Positions 60,496-64,000 of a DNA stretch of 64,000 bases are shown one piece after another. How positions within the stretch are numbered: the first letter of the stretch is position 1; the number at the start of each line of letters is the position of its first letter. Location of the stretch: NCBI RefSeq assembly GCF_025641885.1, contig NZ_JAOTQN010000003.1:1-64000 (forward strand), read 5' to 3'. Source of the stretch: Pyrobaculum sp. 3827-6. GTDB taxonomy: Archaea; Thermoproteota; Thermoprotei; Thermoproteales; Thermoproteaceae. Below the pieces are notes generated by a model. The model did not search any database. It worked only from the letters and a program-made list of their open reading frames with translations, and was not told the origin of the DNA. The translations under genes and the position numbers were made by a program.

Positions 60496-60723
60496 GTGGT
60501 GGAGAGAATAGGCCCATCCGCCTACCGCGTCAAAATAGGCGACAAGATCGCGGAGGTACACCTCTTCGAGGTAGGCGCCTTCATCGTGCTAGAAGACAAG
60601 ACAGTGATAGAGTACGACGGGGAGAGGATATACGTCGACGGGAAGCCGACAGAGGACCAGCAGATAAAAGCCCTGGTGGAGGCGGCGCTGGGGGCTGTGG
60701 GGGCGTATCCGCACGGAAACTAG
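60496..60723 (+). CDS. Uncharacterised small protein (75 aa)
   Basis: GTG start 26 bp after CTTTAAGTATTAAATATT. Beta-rich N-terminal part with repeated hairpins (KIGDKIAEVHLFEVGAFIVL, KTVIEYDGERIYVDGKP) and a helical end. Short gap to the zinc-ribbon gene. Function unknown. Confidence 0.65.
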   Translation: MVERIGPSAYRVKIGDKIAEVHLFEVGAFIVLEDKTVIEYDGERIYVDGKPTEDQQIKALVEAALGAVGAYPHGN

Positions 60724-60749
60724 CTGATGAAGTTTAATAAACAGGCGGA

Positions 60750-60938
60750 GTGAAGTATGTGAAGTGCCCCTACTGCGGCTCCACAAACGTGGAGGCGGTC
60801 AAGAGCTGGGACATGCCTAAGATGGGCTACCACGTCACCCACTACCGGTGCAAAACATGCGGCGGCCTCTTCAACCACTACACAGGCAGGGGAAGGGAGT
60901 TTATCCTAAGAGTAGGGCCTCGGGGGGTGAGGAGGTAA
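60750..60938 (+). CDS. Zinc-ribbon protein (62 aa)
   Basis: CPYCG (residues 6-10) and CKTCGG (34-39) with a helical/loop link, a typical zinc ribbon; Arg-rich end. GTG start after a TTTAATAAAC box. Possibly a transcription or translation auxiliary factor. Confidence 0.7.
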   Translation: MKYVKCPYCGSTNVEAVKSWDMPKMGYHVTHYRCKTCGGLFNHYTGRGREFILRVGPRGVRR

Positions 60939-61048
60939 GCGTGTTCACCACCAGCCTCGGTCAGTATCATTATACTATTACGTCCAGAGCGTGTCCTAAT
61001 ACCGTTAACGTGTGATGTAAGTTAAATTATAAAGTACTTAGGTCGTTG

Positions 61049-64000
61049 ATGTCCTCCACGCGTGAGGTTGCTGTTCAAGACAAACTCTACAAGCTGATCT
61101 ATGAGTCTATCCGAAACGCTAGGTTCGACGGGGTAGAGCTGACTATAGAGAGAGAGTACCCAGTTGGCGATAACAAGAGGGCTGATCTGGCGATCATTGA
61201 TAAAGAGACCAAAATGCCAATACTCATTATTGAGACAAAGAGGAAGTATGTAGAGGCTGGCACATTCAAGACGAACCCTAGGATACACCCGGTGAGTAGC
61301 TCTGTGCTCGGCCAAGCCCTCTGCTACGCCTATTTAATAAAGAGGGACCAGAAACTGCCGACGACGCCGCTATTCGCAACAGCAAATCCAGATGGCATAT
61401 TCCTATTCCGGCCAGTTGAGAAGCCCGAGAAGTTCATCGACATAAGGGCATGTGAGGAGTCCCGCTATGCGGACGTCCTCAAGCCAGGCGCGTTAAACGC
61501 CCTGGTAGACAGCTACAGGCTCGACATACTCAAGGTTAGGGAGGATGAAGTGCAGAAGATGCTTGAGACAAGCGTCAAGGTATGGAAAATGACCGTCAAT
61601 TTGCAACAAGTCCAAATAGGCTTAGACAATTGGTTCATCGAGTACCTCAGAATCAACTTCATAGACGCGTTGATGAACTACGGAGCCGCAGAGTACATGA
61701 GGGCTGAGCTGGAGACGAACAACAGGCAGAACAAATATTACGCCCTACTGGACAGGCTAGCCAGGGACAACGGCTACAAGAACGGGTTGGCGGACATTGT
61801 GGGCAGTAATTTGGAGAGGGTTGAGGACTTGGCTAGGATGATGCTTTACGTGCTCATGAACAAGATAATATTCTACAAAGTACTTGAGAAAAATTATCAA
61901 CTGCCGAAACTACCCGAGTGCAAGTCGCCAGCCAAGTACCTGAAGGATTTGAGAGAGCGGTTCGAGGACGCAATCGCCAAGACCAAGGACTTCGAGGCGG
62001 TGTTCATAACAGGCCTCTACGACGAGATTAGGCTACCCGGCGATCCAGCCATCTGCGACGTACTCAACGACTTTAACAAGCTCCTCGATGAGGTGGACAT
62101 ACTGCAGATCGGCGACGTAATTGGATACATCTACGAAAGGCTGATACCGGCCGAGGAGAGGCACAGACTCGGCCAGTTCTACACGCCCCCCGCCGTGGCC
62201 AAGCTGATAGCGAGGTGGACAATCAGGGACTCCAGCGACAAGGTGCTGGACCCGGGGACCGGGTCTGGCACCTTCCTCACAGAGGCATACGCGAGGCTTT
62301 ACCTCCTCAAGACGGGGAGGGATCTGCAGACGTCGAGGCCCTCGAAGGAGGTGCACGAGGCAATACTTAGCCAGCTTTATGGAATAGACATCAACGCATT
62401 TCCGCTACAGCTCACCGCAGTAAATCTCTCCATGAGAAACGTCAGGGCGCCTAGCACTCAGTTGAAACTTATCCACCAGGATTTTTTCGCCATCATGCCG
62501 AATCAACAGGTTTTGTTACCCTACAGGCTTGTCACAGCTAACAAAGTTGTTGACAAAAGCGAGGTGGTGCCCGGAGACTTCGACGCAGTTGTAGGCAATC
62601 CGCCCTACACGAGGTGGGTTGAGATACCCGATAGCACTCAAAACCTAATACTCAATACCCTCAGTAACGAGCTTCAGAGGTATGATTTAAGGCCGGATCC
62701 GCGCAGGGGAAGGGAGCCCGGCATCTACGTCTACTGGATTATGCACGCCACGAGGTTCCTTAAGGAAGGCGGCAGACTGGGGATGATAATCAGCAATATG
62801 TGGCTCCAGACGGACTACGGCGTCGAGTTCGGCAAATTCCTACTCGACAACTACAGGATAAGGGCTCTGATCGACGTCTCCTACAGGCTGTTCACCGCGC
62901 TGATATCCACGGTGATAGTCTTGGCCGAAAAGGACGCAAGCAGAAACAAGGACAACGAGGTGTTGCTGGCGAGGGTGCCGCCGATAGACAGCAAGCTAAG
63001 CGATAGAGACGTGGAGAACAAGCTCTCAGAAATCCTTGACTGCATAGGTAGCGCCGTGGACGAAGACAGCTACGAATTCAACAAGGAGAAGCTCAGGGAG
63101 TGTCAGAAGCTGGGCGTGCGGTACCACTTCATAAAGCAGTCAGAAATCCCAAGAGACAGAAAGTGGATAAGCCTCTTCTTCGGCGGTGTTGAGGATGTAG
63201 TCAACAAGCTGGAGGAGCTGGCCAGCGAGGGTAAGCTGATGATCAGGGCTGGCGAGTGGTTTAAGCCCAGTTATGGCAACGCTGTTTACTTATGTTTATC
63301 CAGCTGGGGAAAGGTAGGGGGCGTACGCAATTTAGGCGCCAAGGAGTTCTTCTACTTCAATGAGGATAAGGCCAAGAGGTGGGGGTTCACCCATATCTGC
63401 CATGAGGAGGACGTGAAGGGCCTCCACTGTTGCTTGGCGCCTGCGATAACTAGGTCTCAGTGGGTTAAGACCTTCATATTCTCTAGAGACGACTGGGAGA
63501 GGCTTAGACGCGAGGGTAAGGATGTATACCTATTCATGTGTCACGAGCCGAGTGACAAACTCTCGGAAAACGTGAGGGAGTACATAAAGTGGGGCGAAAG
63601 CGACGAGTGCAGGACGAGGATCAGCGGGACTAGGGGCGGCGGCCGGAGGTGTAGCGAGGCGGTGGCATGTGAAGCAAGACAGAAGGTTGGCAGTCCTTGG
63701 TTCTACGGCTGGTACGATCTAGGCGGCTACATACCCACGCCAATAATGGCTATAAGGCAGGCTGGATACCATCCACAGTTCTTTCTAGCAGAAATGTCTC
63801 TAGTTACTTATGACGCCATCATCACGTTCATACCCAGGGTCAGGGTTAAGGTCGGCAACTGGGTCTTCGATCCGGTTGAGTGGAATAAGAAATATGGCAA
63901 TATTATCGACGGCGTTAAGAGCGGCGTCGAGCTCGACGAGGCCGAGGTCAAGGCCCTGCTGGCCTACCTGAACTCGACGCTTAACTGGCTCTGGCTTGAG
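61049..64000 (+). CDS. Type IIG-like restriction-modification enzyme, 3' end beyond the window
   Basis: The frame is open from the ATG at 61049 to the window end (984 codons). TATA ATTATAAA (61026-61033) supports the start. The N-terminal 70 residues hold a PD-(D/E)XK-type site (KRADLAIID, PILIIETKRK). A helical region leads to the N6-adenine methyltransferase: HRLGQFYTPP, motif I VLDPGTGSGTF (about residue 398), motif IV VVGNPPYTRW (about 514), GGRLGMIISNMWLQTDYG. Beyond is a target-recognition-like region (ITRSQWVKTFIFSRDDWE). Codons are A/T-richer than neighbours, suggesting transfer. Self-contained cut-and-modify or a methylase of a larger defence locus. Confidence 0.85.
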   Translation, partial: MSSTREVAVQDKLYKLIYESIRNARFDGVELTIEREYPVGDNKRADLAIIDKETKMPILIIETKRKYVEAGTFKTNPRIHPVSSSVLGQALCYAYLIKRDQKLPTTPLFATANPDGIFLFRPVEKPEKFIDIRACEESRYADVLKPGALNALVDSYRLDILKVREDEVQKMLETSVKVWKMTVNLQQVQIGLDNWFIEYLRINFIDALMNYGAAEYMRAELETNNRQNKYYALLDRLARDNGYKNGLADIVGSNLERVEDLARMMLYVLMNKIIFYKVLEKNYQLPKLPECKSPAKYLKDLRERFEDAIAKTKDFEAVFITGLYDEIRLPGDPAICDVLNDFNKLLDEVDILQIGDVIGYIYERLIPAEERHRLGQFYTPPAVAKLIARWTIRDSSDKVLDPGTGSGTFLTEAYARLYLLKTGRDLQTSRPSKEVHEAILSQLYGIDINAFPLQLTAVNLSMRNVRAPSTQLKLIHQDFFAIMPNQQVLLPYRLVTANKVVDKSEVVPGDFDAVVGNPPYTRWVEIPDSTQNLILNTLSNELQRYDLRPDPRRGREPGIYVYWIMHATRFLKEGGRLGMIISNMWLQTDYGVEFGKFLLDNYRIRALIDVSYRLFTALISTVIVLAEKDASRNKDNEVLLARVPPIDSKLSDRDVENKLSEILDCIGSAVDEDSYEFNKEKLRECQKLGVRYHFIKQSEIPRDRKWISLFFGGVEDVVNKLEELASEGKLMIRAGEWFKPSYGNAVYLCLSSWGKVGGVRNLGAKEFFYFNEDKAKRWGFTHICHEEDVKGLHCCLAPAITRSQWVKTFIFSRDDWERLRREGKDVYLFMCHEPSDKLSENVREYIKWGESDECRTRISGTRGGGRRCSEAVACEARQKVGSPWFYGWYDLGGYIPTPIMAIRQAGYHPQFFLAEMSLVTYDAIITFIPRVRVKVGNWVFDPVEWNKKYGNIIDGVKSGVELDEAEVKALLAYLNSTLNWLWLE

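Overview
The window is a high-GC, densely packed crenarchaeal chromosome segment, most likely from Pyrobaculum or a close Thermoproteales relative. The reasons are: most genes have a TATA-like box about 26 bp upstream of the start codon (leaderless transcription); there is an archaeal ribosomal protein eS6, an archaeal NMN adenylyltransferase, a SIS-domain hexulose phosphate isomerase, HEPN-MNT and many short zinc-ribbon and ribbon-helix-helix genes; and a tRNA-Arg(UCU) gene appears to carry an intron of about 14 nt next to the anticodon.

Region 1 (1-13.2 kb) is an island of about 21 overlapping minus-strand genes, nearly all unassigned. It encodes a RadA-like recombinase paralog, a PIN/NYN-like protein, a SWIM zinc-finger protein, a HerA/VirD4-like ATPase, a membrane-anchored HerA/VirB4-like ATPase, a four-helix membrane protein, two ParA/MinD-like P-loop ATPases and many small proteins. 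Start codons and AAGGTTTTT-type boxes about 24-26 bp upstream split it into about five transcription units (U; T-P; O; N-I; H-A). It ends in four tandem 69-71 bp palindromic repeats. No integrase or relaxase is visible. This looks like an uncharacterised plasmid-, conjugation- or virus-derived system and is the best candidate for an undescribed system.

Region 2 (13.2-21.4 kb): a noncoding stretch with a single CRISPR-like repeat; a four-gene carotenoid operon (crtI, crtB, UbiA-type prenyltransferase, glycosyltransferase) divergent from a two-HTH regulator; then a degraded stretch with a frameshifted AAA ATPase around the tRNA-Arg gene.

Region 3 (21.4-36.6 kb): respiratory genes. A TorD-like chaperone, a multi-cluster ferredoxin and a TPR ATPase are followed by a three-subunit Tat-exported molybdopterin oxidoreductase (FeS, cytochrome b, catalytic), an accessory protein and a membrane ferredoxin. 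A second copy of the two-HTH regulator, a HEPN-MNT pair and a small HTH protein with an Asn/Gln-rich tail follow.

Region 4 (36.6-61 kb): housekeeping and conserved genes, including nadM, panD-like, pheS, an envelope/coiled-coil group, M42 peptidase, nucleoside phosphorylase, lysO-like, ubiX, hxlB, speD, acnA, tpiA and rps6e. Between them lie tiny genes: two paralogs of a roughly 50-residue protein and a 31-residue Glu/Trp peptide with Trp every seven residues. There are also candidate structured RNAs at 58.5 kb and elsewhere.

Region 5 (61.05 kb to the end): a large Type IIG-like restriction-methyltransferase gene that runs off the window.
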